A program made the position numbers and the translations under genes. The notes beneath the pieces are model-generated. The model ran no database searches, was not told the DNA's origin, and was given only the letters and a program-made list of their open reading frames with translations. Shown here piece after piece: positions 45,400-54,302 of a stretch of DNA of 64,000 nt. The DNA is from UBA9611 sp965237595 (GTDB lineage Bacteria; Chloroflexota; Dehalococcoidia; Lucifugimonadales; UBA3495), in NCBI GenBank assembly GCA_965237595.1, contig CBDEFY010000005.1, positions 1 to 64,000 on the forward strand. Direction: 5' to 3'. Every line of letters starts with the position of its first letter. Position 1 is the first letter of the stretch.

Positions 45400-46284
45400 A
45401 TGAAAACAGGGGTTGTGTTCCCCCAAACCGAGATTGGCGCCGACCCGGCCGCAGTGCGCGATTATGCGCAGGCGGCCGAGGGACTGGGGTATTCCCACCT
45501 GATAGTCTACGACCACGTTCTAGGCGCAGATACCAACCACCACGCCAATTGGCAGGGCAGTTACACCTCTGAGTCCATGTTTCACGAGCCGTTCGTGCTC
45601 TTCGGTTACCTAGCCGGCATCACCACCAAGCTGGGACTGGTGACGGCGGTATTAATCTTGGGCCAGCGTCAGACCGCCTTGGTGGCCAAGCAGGCCGCCG
45701 AGGTGGACCTCCTGACCGGCGGGCGGCTCCGGCTGGGTGTGGGCGTCGGTTGGAACCACGTAGAGTACGAGGCGCTGAACCAGGAATTCGGCAATCGCGG
45801 CCGCCGTTATGCTGAACAGATAGGCCTGCTGCGGGAATTTTGGACCAAGGACGTGGTTAATTTTGATGGCCGGTACCACAAAGTCGACTATGCAGGAGTG
45901 TGCCCACAGCCGGTGCAGCGGCCGATCCCCATATGGATGGGTGCCGGGGCCAGGGCAAACCCGGTGCCCACCGACCGGGTGCTCCGGAGAGTTGCGCGGC
46001 TTGCCGACGGCTGGTTCCCCCAGATGCAGCCTGGAGACGACGCCAAGGCCACGGTGGAAAGACTGCAAAAATTCGCCGCTGATGCCGGGCGCGACGCCGC
46101 AAATATCGGCATGGAGTCCAGGATCAACTTGGCCGACGGCAACCCCGAGTTCTGGCAGGGACAGGCAAGGGCATGGCAGGAACTGGGGGCGACCCATGTG
46201 TCGGTTAATACCATGAGGGCCGGACTGAATTCCCCTCAAGACCATATCAACGCCATACAGCAGTTCAAAGATGTGGTCGGCTAG
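45400..46284 (+). CDS. LLM-class F420-dependent oxidoreductase
   Basis: 294 residues. FPQTEIGADPAAVRDYAQAA and YSHLIVYDHVLGAD at the N-terminus, LGLVTAVLILGQRQTALVAK, GGRLRLGVGVGWNHVEYEAL and PIPIWMGAGA are the family blocks. The HVEYEAL loop and overall length fit F420-dependent members more than alkanal monooxygenases. Confidence 0.9.
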   Translation: MKTGVVFPQTEIGADPAAVRDYAQAAEGLGYSHLIVYDHVLGADTNHHANWQGSYTSESMFHEPFVLFGYLAGITTKLGLVTAVLILGQRQTALVAKQAAEVDLLTGGRLRLGVGVGWNHVEYEALNQEFGNRGRRYAEQIGLLREFWTKDVVNFDGRYHKVDYAGVCPQPVQRPIPIWMGAGARANPVPTDRVLRRVARLADGWFPQMQPGDDAKATVERLQKFAADAGRDAANIGMESRINLADGNPEFWQGQARAWQELGATHVSVNTMRAGLNSPQDHINAIQQFKDVVG

Positions 46285-46363
46285 GGGTGCGACCCTGTAC
46301 CATCCGCCGGTAACCGGCCCGCCGCCGCCCGGCGGTCGGCGGCGGTTAGAGTGGCTCCAACCT

Positions 46364-48298
46364 TTACTGGACGGCAGCGCTTACAGTCTCTCCGACATTT
46401 AGGGGAAGTCTCACGGTGAAGGTGGTGCCAATACCAACATCGCTGAAGAAATCAATCCTGCCGTTGTGCTTGGCAACAATCTCCTGGCAGACCGCCAGAC
46501 CCAGACCGGTGCCCTGTATCTTGGTTGTGTAGAGCGGGTCGAAGATCTTTTCCAGTTCTTCCAGGCTCACCCCAGTTCCGGTGTCCTTGAAGGTCACTTC
46601 CGCCATCGTCCCCGCCCTTCTCATGCCGATGGTTAACTCGCCGCCATCCGGCATGGCTTCAAGGGCGTTGATGGTCAGATTAGTGAACACCCTAATCAGT
46701 TGGTTCAGGTCTGCCTGAGCTTCTACCGGCTCATCGCCGTAGTCCCTTATGATTGAGATGCCATTCGGAGTCTCAATTGCCCACAGGGTAGATTCCAGCA
46801 CATCGCTGAGTGTCACCGCCGAGTAGGTCGGATTGGAGATTCTGGTGAAAGAAATCAAATCTCCGATTATCTTGTCGCATTTGGTTATGCGTTCGTCGAT
46901 CACGCTGAGGAATTCGGCAACCTTGGGATCTGTTGTCAGGCGGTCGGACTTGGTCCGCCTGGCTTTTAAGAAAAAGACACCGTTCCGAATCGCGCCCAGA
47001 GGGTTGCGCAGGTCGTGAGCAACGCCGGCGGACAGTTCACCGATGGCCGCCAATTTCTCGGTGCGGACCAATTGGCTCTGGGCCTCCAGCAGTTGGGCGT
47101 TGGCTTGTTCCAACTCCTCTGTCCGCTCGAATACACGCATCTCCAGGTTCCGGTTTGCCTGTTCCAGTTGAGAGTTCTTTTCGCTCAGGCTATCGGCCAT
47201 CCGGTTAAACTCGCGGGCAAGGGTGCCCATCTCGTCGTTTGCGCTCTCTTCTATCCTGGCGGACAGGTTGCCGTTGCCAATCTCAACCGCCCCATCCCGA
47301 AGGCGCAGGATCCGCCGGGTGATGGTCCTGGTTACAACGTAGCCGACACCCAACACCAAGAGCACCAACGCGGCTGTCACCATAACGTGGTTGGCAATAA
47401 GTTGGTCACGAAGACCCACAACAGGTGAGGTGGTCAGAGCCATGCCGAATATTCCCTGAATACTGTCTCTTAGCACCACCGGCGCATATGCGGTGCGGTG
47501 CTCACTCTTTCCCAGTTCCACCATACCGAGGGACACCTGACCAGCCTTCGCCATGGCCACCATCTTATCGTCGGGCTTAATTCGGGTTAGCTCTGAATCA
47601 TCCGCGAAAGACCACGATGAGGCGACAACATTGCCTGCCTCGTCGAACACCATCAGCAAAGGGTCGGAGCGTTCAAAGTTCAATCGAGCAAGGACTTCGG
47701 AATCAATCAGCCTGCCGACGGTGATTGCGCCTATAAGGCCTTCCGAGTCCTTCAGCGGACGAACCGCAGCTAACAACCATCCGTCGGGCGATTGTACAAT
47801 ACTGACGAACTCAAGCTCGGCCAACCCCAGTTGTTGCAGTTCCTGGATTTCCGACTGGCTAAAATCACCACCGGACTGCTGCTCTTGGCCAATAACTGCG
47901 CCTTGGGCGTCGACAACTTGCAAGTGTTGAAGACCCAGTCGTATTCTGGTGGATAGTAGGTTGGAAATGATCATCGGGCCGTTGGAGTCCCGTGTTGCCG
48001 TCAGCAAAAATGGCTCCTTGGCGATTTCATCGGCTGATCCATTTAAGTCGTCCTCAAACTGCTCTTCGATGAGATGGACCTCTTCTTCAAGCTGTTCGGT
48101 GCTGGTCACCGATGCCAGCCTATTCAGGCCGGTGACGGTCAGCGGAAGGGTTACAGCCAACGTCAGTGCCAGGGGAACAACCACCAATAGAATCAACTTG
48201 GTGGACAACGAGAGGTTTGCCAGAATGGGGATCCGGGGAAAACCTACAAGGGCTTGATTCTCGCCCGATTGCCGGTGGGATAAGCGTGGGAGGTTCAT
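46364..48298 (-). CDS. Membrane sensor histidine kinase
   Basis: 644 residues. Transmembrane helices at about 34-56 and 303-323 flank an extracytoplasmic Cache-like sensor. A HAMP linker (about 324-378) and a coiled coil lead to the HisKA domain with phosphorylated His428 (GVAHDLRNPLGA). The ATPase has the N box NLTINALEAMPDG, G1 DTGTGV and G2 GTGLGLAVCQEI. Its ATG overlaps the stop of the substrate-binding lipoprotein gene by 4 bp, so the two are coupled. No response regulator is adjacent. Confidence 0.92.
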   Translation of the reverse strand: MNLPRLSHRQSGENQALVGFPRIPILANLSLSTKLILLVVVPLALTLAVTLPLTVTGLNRLASVTSTEQLEEEVHLIEEQFEDDLNGSADEIAKEPFLLTATRDSNGPMIISNLLSTRIRLGLQHLQVVDAQGAVIGQEQQSGGDFSQSEIQELQQLGLAELEFVSIVQSPDGWLLAAVRPLKDSEGLIGAITVGRLIDSEVLARLNFERSDPLLMVFDEAGNVVASSWSFADDSELTRIKPDDKMVAMAKAGQVSLGMVELGKSEHRTAYAPVVLRDSIQGIFGMALTTSPVVGLRDQLIANHVMVTAALVLLVLGVGYVVTRTITRRILRLRDGAVEIGNGNLSARIEESANDEMGTLAREFNRMADSLSEKNSQLEQANRNLEMRVFERTEELEQANAQLLEAQSQLVRTEKLAAIGELSAGVAHDLRNPLGAIRNGVFFLKARRTKSDRLTTDPKVAEFLSVIDERITKCDKIIGDLISFTRISNPTYSAVTLSDVLESTLWAIETPNGISIIRDYGDEPVEAQADLNQLIRVFTNLTINALEAMPDGGELTIGMRRAGTMAEVTFKDTGTGVSLEELEKIFDPLYTTKIQGTGLGLAVCQEIVAKHNGRIDFFSDVGIGTTFTVRLPLNVGETVSAAVQ

Positions 48299-49140
48299 TT
48301 AACTGCCAGCAGACCCTGCTTGGCCAACATTTCTCTGACCACGGACCCGGTTAAAAAATCGACAAACCCATGGAGTTCCTTGATCTTTTCAGGTAGAAAA
48401 GCGACTCCCAAGCTGCGGGAAGGCAACGGGTATTCTCTATCGTTGTCTGCCGGATGTAGTCCATCTAGAGCGACGGGATGCACGGAGAGACCACCGGCAG
48501 CGATACCGCCGTAGGCCAGATATCCTATGGCGTTGGTCGCGCCGTTTAGAGCTTCCATCGCGTCGGCCTCGCTGGTCATCGCAACAGCCGTCTTGCTAAA
48601 CGGCGCATCCCCCAAGATTCCTGACCGGATAATCTTGGTGTTGCTGTCGTCTTCCCCCCTGGTAATCAGCCTGATTAGCGCGTCGGGCCCGCCGATTGAA
48701 GACCAGTTGTCAATCTCGCCGGTGAAGATGGCGCGGACCTGCTCAACAGTCAACTTGGAGATGGTTAGATCGGTGCTGATTACCACTGCCACTCTCTCTT
48801 CGGCGAAGGTGATGTACCTGATTCCGGTTTCAACTTCCGATTCCATCGGTTCGCGTGACATAGCTCCCAGGTCCAGGAGGTCGGCGTTAACGCCCTTCAC
48901 TCCTCCCCCTGAACCGGACCCCTCCAAGAACTTGAAGGAAACATTGCTGTTGGTCCTGGTATATTCTTCAGCCAGTCCTCTGAGAACGCTGGTAGTGCCT
49001 CCGGCCCCTGAAATGCGGATCACCGCAACGCCGGGCTCGGCTTCAACATGGGTGGCGTCCGCTTCTTGCGAGGCGCAAGCGATGGCTGCAGTCATAGTCA
49101 CTACTATTAGCGGGAGAAGCTTATAAAGATTCGCTCTCAC
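48295..49140 (-). CDS. PstS-like phosphate/anion-binding lipoprotein
   Basis: The GTG at 49140 gives a lipoprotein signal (RANLYKLLPLIVVTMTAAIAC, lipobox Cys22); longer upstream readings lack one. The mature part has ISGAGGTTSVLRGLAEEY, FLEGSGSGGGVKGVNADLLD with AMSREP, VEQVRAIFTGEIDNW and GYLAYGGIAAGG, the layout of PstS-family binding proteins. No pst permease or ATPase is nearby; it overlaps a histidine kinase, so it probably senses rather than imports its ligand. Confidence 0.88.
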   Translation of the reverse strand: MRANLYKLLPLIVVTMTAAIACASQEADATHVEAEPGVAVIRISGAGGTTSVLRGLAEEYTRTNSNVSFKFLEGSGSGGGVKGVNADLLDLGAMSREPMESEVETGIRYITFAEERVAVVISTDLTISKLTVEQVRAIFTGEIDNWSSIGGPDALIRLITRGEDDSNTKIIRSGILGDAPFSKTAVAMTSEADAMEALNGATNAIGYLAYGGIAAGGLSVHPVALDGLHPADNDREYPLPSRSLGVAFLPEKIKELHGFVDFLTGSVVREMLAKQGLLAVK

Positions 49141-49448
49141 GTGCTGCGCCCAAACCGGTTGGCCACGATCTGGGCCAGCCCCGGGGCCGATATTCCACGC
49201 CTGATCAAAGGATGAAAAATTAAACGGATTCCGTCGACATGATTGTTTCACCAAGGGGTGCGCCGCCAAAGTGCCGTTGGGCCCAGATATCGACTCTAAT
49301 TTGTCCGTTTGGTGGGCTTTAAGGACCATTCGAGTGGCCGATCAGGGCCACTCAGGTGCGAAACAAGTTTAGGGTTGCGTCCCGGACGCGGCAACATTAT
49401 GATTTTTCCGGAAGCTACTATTTATTGACCCTTGGCATACTTGAGACT

Positions 49449-50144
49449 ATGTGCGGTAGATTCACTCTCACCTCCAACTTGGACGAGCTACAGGGCCGGT
49501 TCGGGTTTTTAACCGAGTACACCGACCACGAGCCCAGGTACAACATTGCGCCCACCCGGCAGGTGCTAACGGTCACCAACGACGGCCACCGGAGGGGCGA
49601 GATGATGCGCTGGGGCCTGGTGCCTTTTTGGGCCAAAGACATCAAGATAGGGGCTCGCATGATTAACGCCGTGGGAGAGACGGTTTCGGCCAAACCGGCC
49701 TTCCGAACCGCGTTCAAGAAGCGGCGTTGTTTGGTCTTGGCCAACGGGTTTTACGAGTGGAGGAAAGATGGCAAGGGGAAGATTCCAACCTACATCTACC
49801 CGAAGACCGGCGAGCCCATGGCCTTCGCCGGACTATGGGAAACATGGAAATCTCCGGAGGGCCAGGTGGTCCAGTCTTGCACCATCATCACCACCGCGGC
49901 CAACTCGTTCATCCAGCCGGTACACAACCGCATGCCGGTAATATTGCCCGATGAGACCCAGGCCCTCTGGCTGGACCCATTGACCGAAGACCCCAAAGTC
50001 CTGGAACCTCTGCTGATCCCGGCCCCCATCGAGCTGCTGACCTCCCATCGGGTATCGGACACGGTAAATTCGGCGAAGAACCAGGGCCGTGAGTGCATCG
50101 TGCCGCTCCCTGATCCGCCGGAAAGAGGCCGTCTTTTTACGTAA
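49449..50144 (+). CDS. SOS response-associated peptidase (YedK/HMCES)
   Basis: 231 residues from the ATG at 49449, which places Cys2 (MCGRFTL) at the mature N-terminus where it forms a thiazolidine crosslink with abasic sites. The other active-site residues are visible: Asn in YNIAPT, Glu in GFYEWRKDG and His in HNRMPVIL. Protects abasic sites in single-stranded DNA. Confidence 0.95.
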   Translation: MCGRFTLTSNLDELQGRFGFLTEYTDHEPRYNIAPTRQVLTVTNDGHRRGEMMRWGLVPFWAKDIKIGARMINAVGETVSAKPAFRTAFKKRRCLVLANGFYEWRKDGKGKIPTYIYPKTGEPMAFAGLWETWKSPEGQVVQSCTIITTAANSFIQPVHNRMPVILPDETQALWLDPLTEDPKVLEPLLIPAPIELLTSHRVSDTVNSAKNQGRECIVPLPDPPERGRLFT

Positions 50145-50224
50145 TCCGTCCTCAATAATCGCTAATTAACAACGGCGGCCAGGACGGCGGTCGGCGGTCC
50201 TGAAATACTCGGTGAACCTTGAGC

Positions 50225-51478
50225 ATGGCCAACGCGCCCGAAGACATATCCAGTCAGTTTGCGCCGACTATCAGGAGGTACCGGTTCGTATTGGCGGCCA
50301 TGGTTCTGGCCGGTCACCTGAGCGTGGGTCTGAACGTATTTCCGGTCTCGCCACTCATTCCTCTGGTAATCGACGACTACGGCATCAACCGGACGGCGGC
50401 GGGGTTATTGGTGTCATTGCCCCTCTTGGTGGCTGCCGGCCTGGGACTGCCCAGCGGCATCCTGATTGCCCGAGTCGGCCTCCGGCGGGCGTTCACCATT
50501 GGCTGGGCCGCCGTGGCCCTGATTTCATTCTCAGACTTGGCCCCCAATTTCATCACTCTGTTGGTCCTCCGGTCCGTGGTTGGTCTGGGATTCGCCTTCA
50601 TCCTCACCGCCACCGGCCCCCTGTTGATGCAGTGGTTTCGGCCCAAGGAAGTGCTGGTGATGAACGCTCTGACCACTGCGGCGTTGAGCCTGGGGATTGC
50701 CCTATCGGTGGTCACCGCCGCGCCGCTGGCTGAGGTGATGCCCTGGCAGAGGGTTCTGACGGTGTTTGCCCTTCCGGGAATTGTTGGCCTCGTCGTCTGG
50801 CTCGCGCTGGGTAGGACCTCCGGCAGCGGCCAAAGAGCCGGTGGCGACATTTCCCTTCGGGAGGTTGGGGCGGTGCTGCGCAACCGTTCCGTGGTGCTCC
50901 TGCTGGCGGCGGACGCAGGAATCTTGGTCCAGTACGCCGCGTTCACCGGATGGTTGCCCACCTTCTACAACGAGAACCGGGGCATCTCCCTATCTCAAGC
51001 CGGGTTCATCACCGGAATGCTTCCCTTGGTCGGGGTATTCGCCGTATTGGCCGGCGGGGCGGTGGCGTTGCGGGTGGCATCCCCAAAGTTCCTATTTGCA
51101 GCCTCGGGCCTGATGGCCGGGCTTGGCGGGCTGGGGGCATTTCTGATTCCAGAAATCGGCGGCATCTACCCGGCAGTCGTCATCCTCGGCATCGGGTCAT
51201 GGCTCTACGTGCCCACTCTGCTCACACTGCCCATGCAGATGGCCGGAGTAACACCGGAGCGGGTCGCCGTGGTCTGGGGCTCTCTGTTGACATTTTCAGG
51301 TTTTGCCATGTTCCTCTCGCCCATCCTGGTGGGAGGCCTGCGCGATTTGTCGGGGTCTTTTGTCCCAGGGTTGGCCGTATGCGCCGCCGCTTCCTGGACC
51401 CTATTTCTGGCTGGCGTATTGCTGCCCAGGAACGTTACCGACGCCCCGGCTGGGATCCCACCAGCCCCGCAAGATTGA
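50225..51478 (+). CDS. MFS transporter (CynX/NarK-like)
   Basis: 417 residues with about 12 hydrophobic segments. The loop between helices 2 and 3 is GILIARVGLRRAF, and helix 5 is followed by PWQRVLTVFALPG. The second half begins around VVLLLAADAGILVQYAAFTGW. Substrate unknown; the nearest pattern is anion or drug MFS carriers. ATG at 50225 (a TTG six bases upstream is less likely). Confidence 0.88.
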   Translation: MANAPEDISSQFAPTIRRYRFVLAAMVLAGHLSVGLNVFPVSPLIPLVIDDYGINRTAAGLLVSLPLLVAAGLGLPSGILIARVGLRRAFTIGWAAVALISFSDLAPNFITLLVLRSVVGLGFAFILTATGPLLMQWFRPKEVLVMNALTTAALSLGIALSVVTAAPLAEVMPWQRVLTVFALPGIVGLVVWLALGRTSGSGQRAGGDISLREVGAVLRNRSVVLLLAADAGILVQYAAFTGWLPTFYNENRGISLSQAGFITGMLPLVGVFAVLAGGAVALRVASPKFLFAASGLMAGLGGLGAFLIPEIGGIYPAVVILGIGSWLYVPTLLTLPMQMAGVTPERVAVVWGSLLTFSGFAMFLSPILVGGLRDLSGSFVPGLAVCAAASWTLFLAGVLLPRNVTDAPAGIPPAPQD

Positions 51479-51564
51479 CATCCCAAAACCGGGCGCGTAC
51501 CTTTAAGGCCATCAAGCCAGGGCCTCAAACACACGCCCAGATTCGTGCGCCCCAGGAGACTGAC

Positions 51565-52122
51565 ATGGCCAGGATCCCAACAGCTACCCGAGAGACCGTC
51601 CCCAGCAGCCAGACCGCCGAGTTTGACGAGATGATTGCCGGCTTGGGCTCGGTGCCCCAATTCGGACCCGGATCGGTGATGATTCACGTCCCCAAGGCTC
51701 ATCAGTTGGCCACCGGGCTGAACCAGTACCTTCGCAACGAATCGTCGCTGTCCAACAAGGTATTGGAGTTGTCCATGCTGGTCACGGCCCGGGAGAATGA
51801 CTGCATGCACATCTGGAATGCTCACGCCGCCTCGGCAAGGGCTGCCGGAGTTCCCGACGGAGTAGTCGATGCGCTCAGGGAACAAAAAGGCCTACCCGAA
51901 CTTGCCCCAGACGAAGCGGCCGTCATCAATTACGGCCGGGAGTACTTCCGCACCCATAAGGTAAGCCGCGGCGCTTTTCAGGCAGGACTGGAGCAGTTCG
52001 GAAAGCAGGGCCTGATCGAACTCACCCTCACCATGGGCAACTACGCCCTTCTGGCCTTCGCCATCAACGCCTTTGACGCCGAATTGCCGCCCAACCGCAC
52101 CGAACCCTTGTTGCCCGCTTAG
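51565..52122 (+). CDS. Carboxymuconolactone decarboxylase family protein
   Basis: 185 residues from the ATG at 51565 with AGGAG upstream; the longer out-of-frame reading from 50950 belongs to the MFS shadow. The active-site block is LVTARENDCMHIWNAHAASA, with Glu, Cys and His as in 4-carboxymuconolactone decarboxylase-type proteins. A single catalytic Cys rather than CxxC. The epoxide hydrolase follows closely. Confidence 0.85.
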   Translation: MARIPTATRETVPSSQTAEFDEMIAGLGSVPQFGPGSVMIHVPKAHQLATGLNQYLRNESSLSNKVLELSMLVTARENDCMHIWNAHAASARAAGVPDGVVDALREQKGLPELAPDEAAVINYGREYFRTHKVSRGAFQAGLEQFGKQGLIELTLTMGNYALLAFAINAFDAELPPNRTEPLLPA

Positions 52123-52183
52123 CCCTAATCGGGAGGGCATCAACTTGGCGGTCCAACCCTTCCCGGTTCAGGAGGGCATCGAC

Positions 52184-53335
52184 ATGGCGGTCCAACCTTT
52201 CAAAGTAGAAATTTCCGACTCGGTCCTAGACGACCTCAAAGCCCGTCTGGAGCGCACTCGCTGGCCGGACGAGATCCCCGGCTCCCAATGGGATTACGGG
52301 AGCAATCTGGATTACATCAAGGAGTTGGTGGGGTACTGGCTCACCAAGTTCGACTGGCGTGCCCAGGAGAAACTGATTAACTCATTCTCCCATTTCAAGA
52401 CCGATGTCGACGGCATAGGAATCCACTTCATCCACGAGAAGGGCAAGGGGCCGAACCCCATGCCCCTGGTGGTAACCCACGGCTGGCCCGGCACCTTTTT
52501 CGAGATGCACAAAATCATCCCCCTGCTCAGCGACCCAGCCAGCCACGGCGGCGACCCGGCCGACGCTTTCGACGTGGTGGTCCCATCCATGCCCGGCTAC
52601 GGATTTTCCGGCCACGCCACCCAACGCGGATTGGACGTATTGGGCGTTGGAGACCTATGGGCCAAATTGATGTCGGAGAACCTGGGCTACCAGAGATTCG
52701 GGGCGCAGGGCGGCGACTGGGGCGCCAGCGTCACCGCCAAGCTGGGACTGTCCCACTCCGACAAGGTGATTGGCATACACTCGACCTCCGTCACGCGGCC
52801 AACGCCCTACATGGGGCCGGGCTCACGGGAGCTCTCCGAGTCGGAAAAGGGCCTGCTACAGCAACGGGAAGACTGGCTGGCCGCGGAGGGAGGCTACTCC
52901 CACATCCAAGGCACCAAGCCCCAGACCCTCTCCTACGGTCTGAACGACTCACCCGCCGGGCTGGCAGCCTGGATCGTGGAGAAATACCGGACGTGGAGCG
53001 ACTGTGGAGGCGACGTGGAAAAGCGGTTCACCAAGGATGAATTGCTGACCACCGTCACCATCTATTGGGTCACCCAGTCTATAGGGTCGTCCACCAAGCT
53101 CTATTACGAGACCCTCCGAAAACCCTGGACTCTACGGAAGGACGAGAAGATCCAGGTCCCCTGCGGCATTGCCGTATTCCCCGCCGAGATCAGCGTTCCT
53201 CCCCGGGAATGGGCCGAGCGTTCTTACAACGTGCAGCAATGGACGGTCATGCCCAGCGGCGGTCACTTCGCCGCCTTAGAGGAACCGGTAAGGCTGGTGG
53301 AGGATGTCCGCGACTTTTTACGGCCTCTACGGTAG
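52184..53335 (+). CDS. Epoxide hydrolase (alpha/beta hydrolase, EHN domain)
   Basis: 383 residues from the ATG at 52184. An N-terminal EHN region (VLDDLKARLERTRWPDEIPG), oxyanion HGWPGTFFEM, nucleophile Asp in GAQGGDWGAS, and the catalytic His in PSGGHFAALEEP. Just upstream an in-frame TTG at 52145 starts an imperfect copy of the same first residues (LAVQPFPVQ then EGIDMAVQPFKVE), a 36-bp tandem duplication that includes the ribosome-binding region. Opens epoxides to diols; the substrate is unknown. Confidence 0.9.
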   Translation: MAVQPFKVEISDSVLDDLKARLERTRWPDEIPGSQWDYGSNLDYIKELVGYWLTKFDWRAQEKLINSFSHFKTDVDGIGIHFIHEKGKGPNPMPLVVTHGWPGTFFEMHKIIPLLSDPASHGGDPADAFDVVVPSMPGYGFSGHATQRGLDVLGVGDLWAKLMSENLGYQRFGAQGGDWGASVTAKLGLSHSDKVIGIHSTSVTRPTPYMGPGSRELSESEKGLLQQREDWLAAEGGYSHIQGTKPQTLSYGLNDSPAGLAAWIVEKYRTWSDCGGDVEKRFTKDELLTTVTIYWVTQSIGSSTKLYYETLRKPWTLRKDEKIQVPCGIAVFPAEISVPPREWAERSYNVQQWTVMPSGGHFAALEEPVRLVEDVRDFLRPLR

Positions 53336-53394
53336 CTCACCGGGTCTGCCGCGCCACTGATAGAAATCGATCTTTCCGGCTGAAGGGCCGGCGA

Positions 53395-54213
53395 TTAGAA
53401 CCCAGGCCGCCAGGAGATAACCCGTGGCTCCAGTGGGGTCGCGCCCTTGATTGCGAAGCTGCTATCTTTTTCCTCAAGGACTTGGGGCAGCAGGGCCTCA
53501 AGACGCTCCATCTCCGCCGACTCCGGCATCACGTAAAGGCGGCGCGCCAGTTGTTCTCTGGCCGTTTCCAGGCTGTCGAATCCCCGGTTCCGCTCCGCGT
53601 GGACCACCTCAATCTCCGGCTCGGTCCCCAACTGGCCCAGAACCTCCAGGAACTCCGGTAGGCTGGGCAGGGGCAGCCGGGGCTCGCCGTGCACCCGTTC
53701 CCAGAGGGGATAATTCTGGGACTGAGGCGGGGCCTGAAACATCACTATCAGTATTCGGTTGGCATGTTCCTCCAACTTTCTGACGAAAAGCTCGATTTCC
53801 TGGATGGTGTAGAGAACGTGGCTACAGAGGGCGACGTCCGCCTGGGGAACTTGGGCATCCAGCCAGCCCGACTCCACAACCTCGACATTCCTTACGTCGA
53901 ATTCATCGGCCACCTCACGCAAGACCCGGCACATGCTGGGCGACGGTTCAACCGCAATCACTTTCTTGGAGCAGAGGGCCAGGGGCAGCGCCAGCCGGCC
54001 CCCGCCCGCGCCCACGTCCAAGACCACCTGCTCCGGGGAGACCTGCCGCCGCAGGTGGTTAACCAAAAGGTCGTCGGTGCGCCGGGGGTCCGCCCTGAAC
54101 CGCTGGGCGAAGTCGGTCCATGAGTCCTCAGGGCGGGGCTCGCCTTGGCGCATCCCGTCGGACTGGGCATGCTCCACCCGAATCATCTCTTTCCAGCGTT
54201 GTGTTGCGGTCAT
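53395..54213 (-). CDS. Class I SAM-dependent methyltransferase
   Basis: 272 residues. Motif I is VVLDVGAGGGRLALPLAL, motif II VIAVEPSPSMC, and the acidic post-II region QADVALCSHVLYTI. The target is not predictable. It is divergent from the sugar dehydrogenase gene. Confidence 0.88.
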   Translation of the reverse strand: MTATQRWKEMIRVEHAQSDGMRQGEPRPEDSWTDFAQRFRADPRRTDDLLVNHLRRQVSPEQVVLDVGAGGGRLALPLALCSKKVIAVEPSPSMCRVLREVADEFDVRNVEVVESGWLDAQVPQADVALCSHVLYTIQEIELFVRKLEEHANRILIVMFQAPPQSQNYPLWERVHGEPRLPLPSLPEFLEVLGQLGTEPEIEVVHAERNRGFDSLETAREQLARRLYVMPESAEMERLEALLPQVLEEKDSSFAIKGATPLEPRVISWRPGF

Positions 54214-54302
54214 GTCTCCTCTGTTGCCGGCGGCCTGAGTCCCTATGGCTAGTCAGATTGTAACGGGGACTCGCCGGAGGCTCAATCTGGAGAACACTGA
54301 CA

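Noticed and set aside
50950..51564. Long N-terminal extension of the CMD gene
   Set aside because: It is a shadow frame of the MFS gene. The real CMD start at 51565 has a ribosome binding site.
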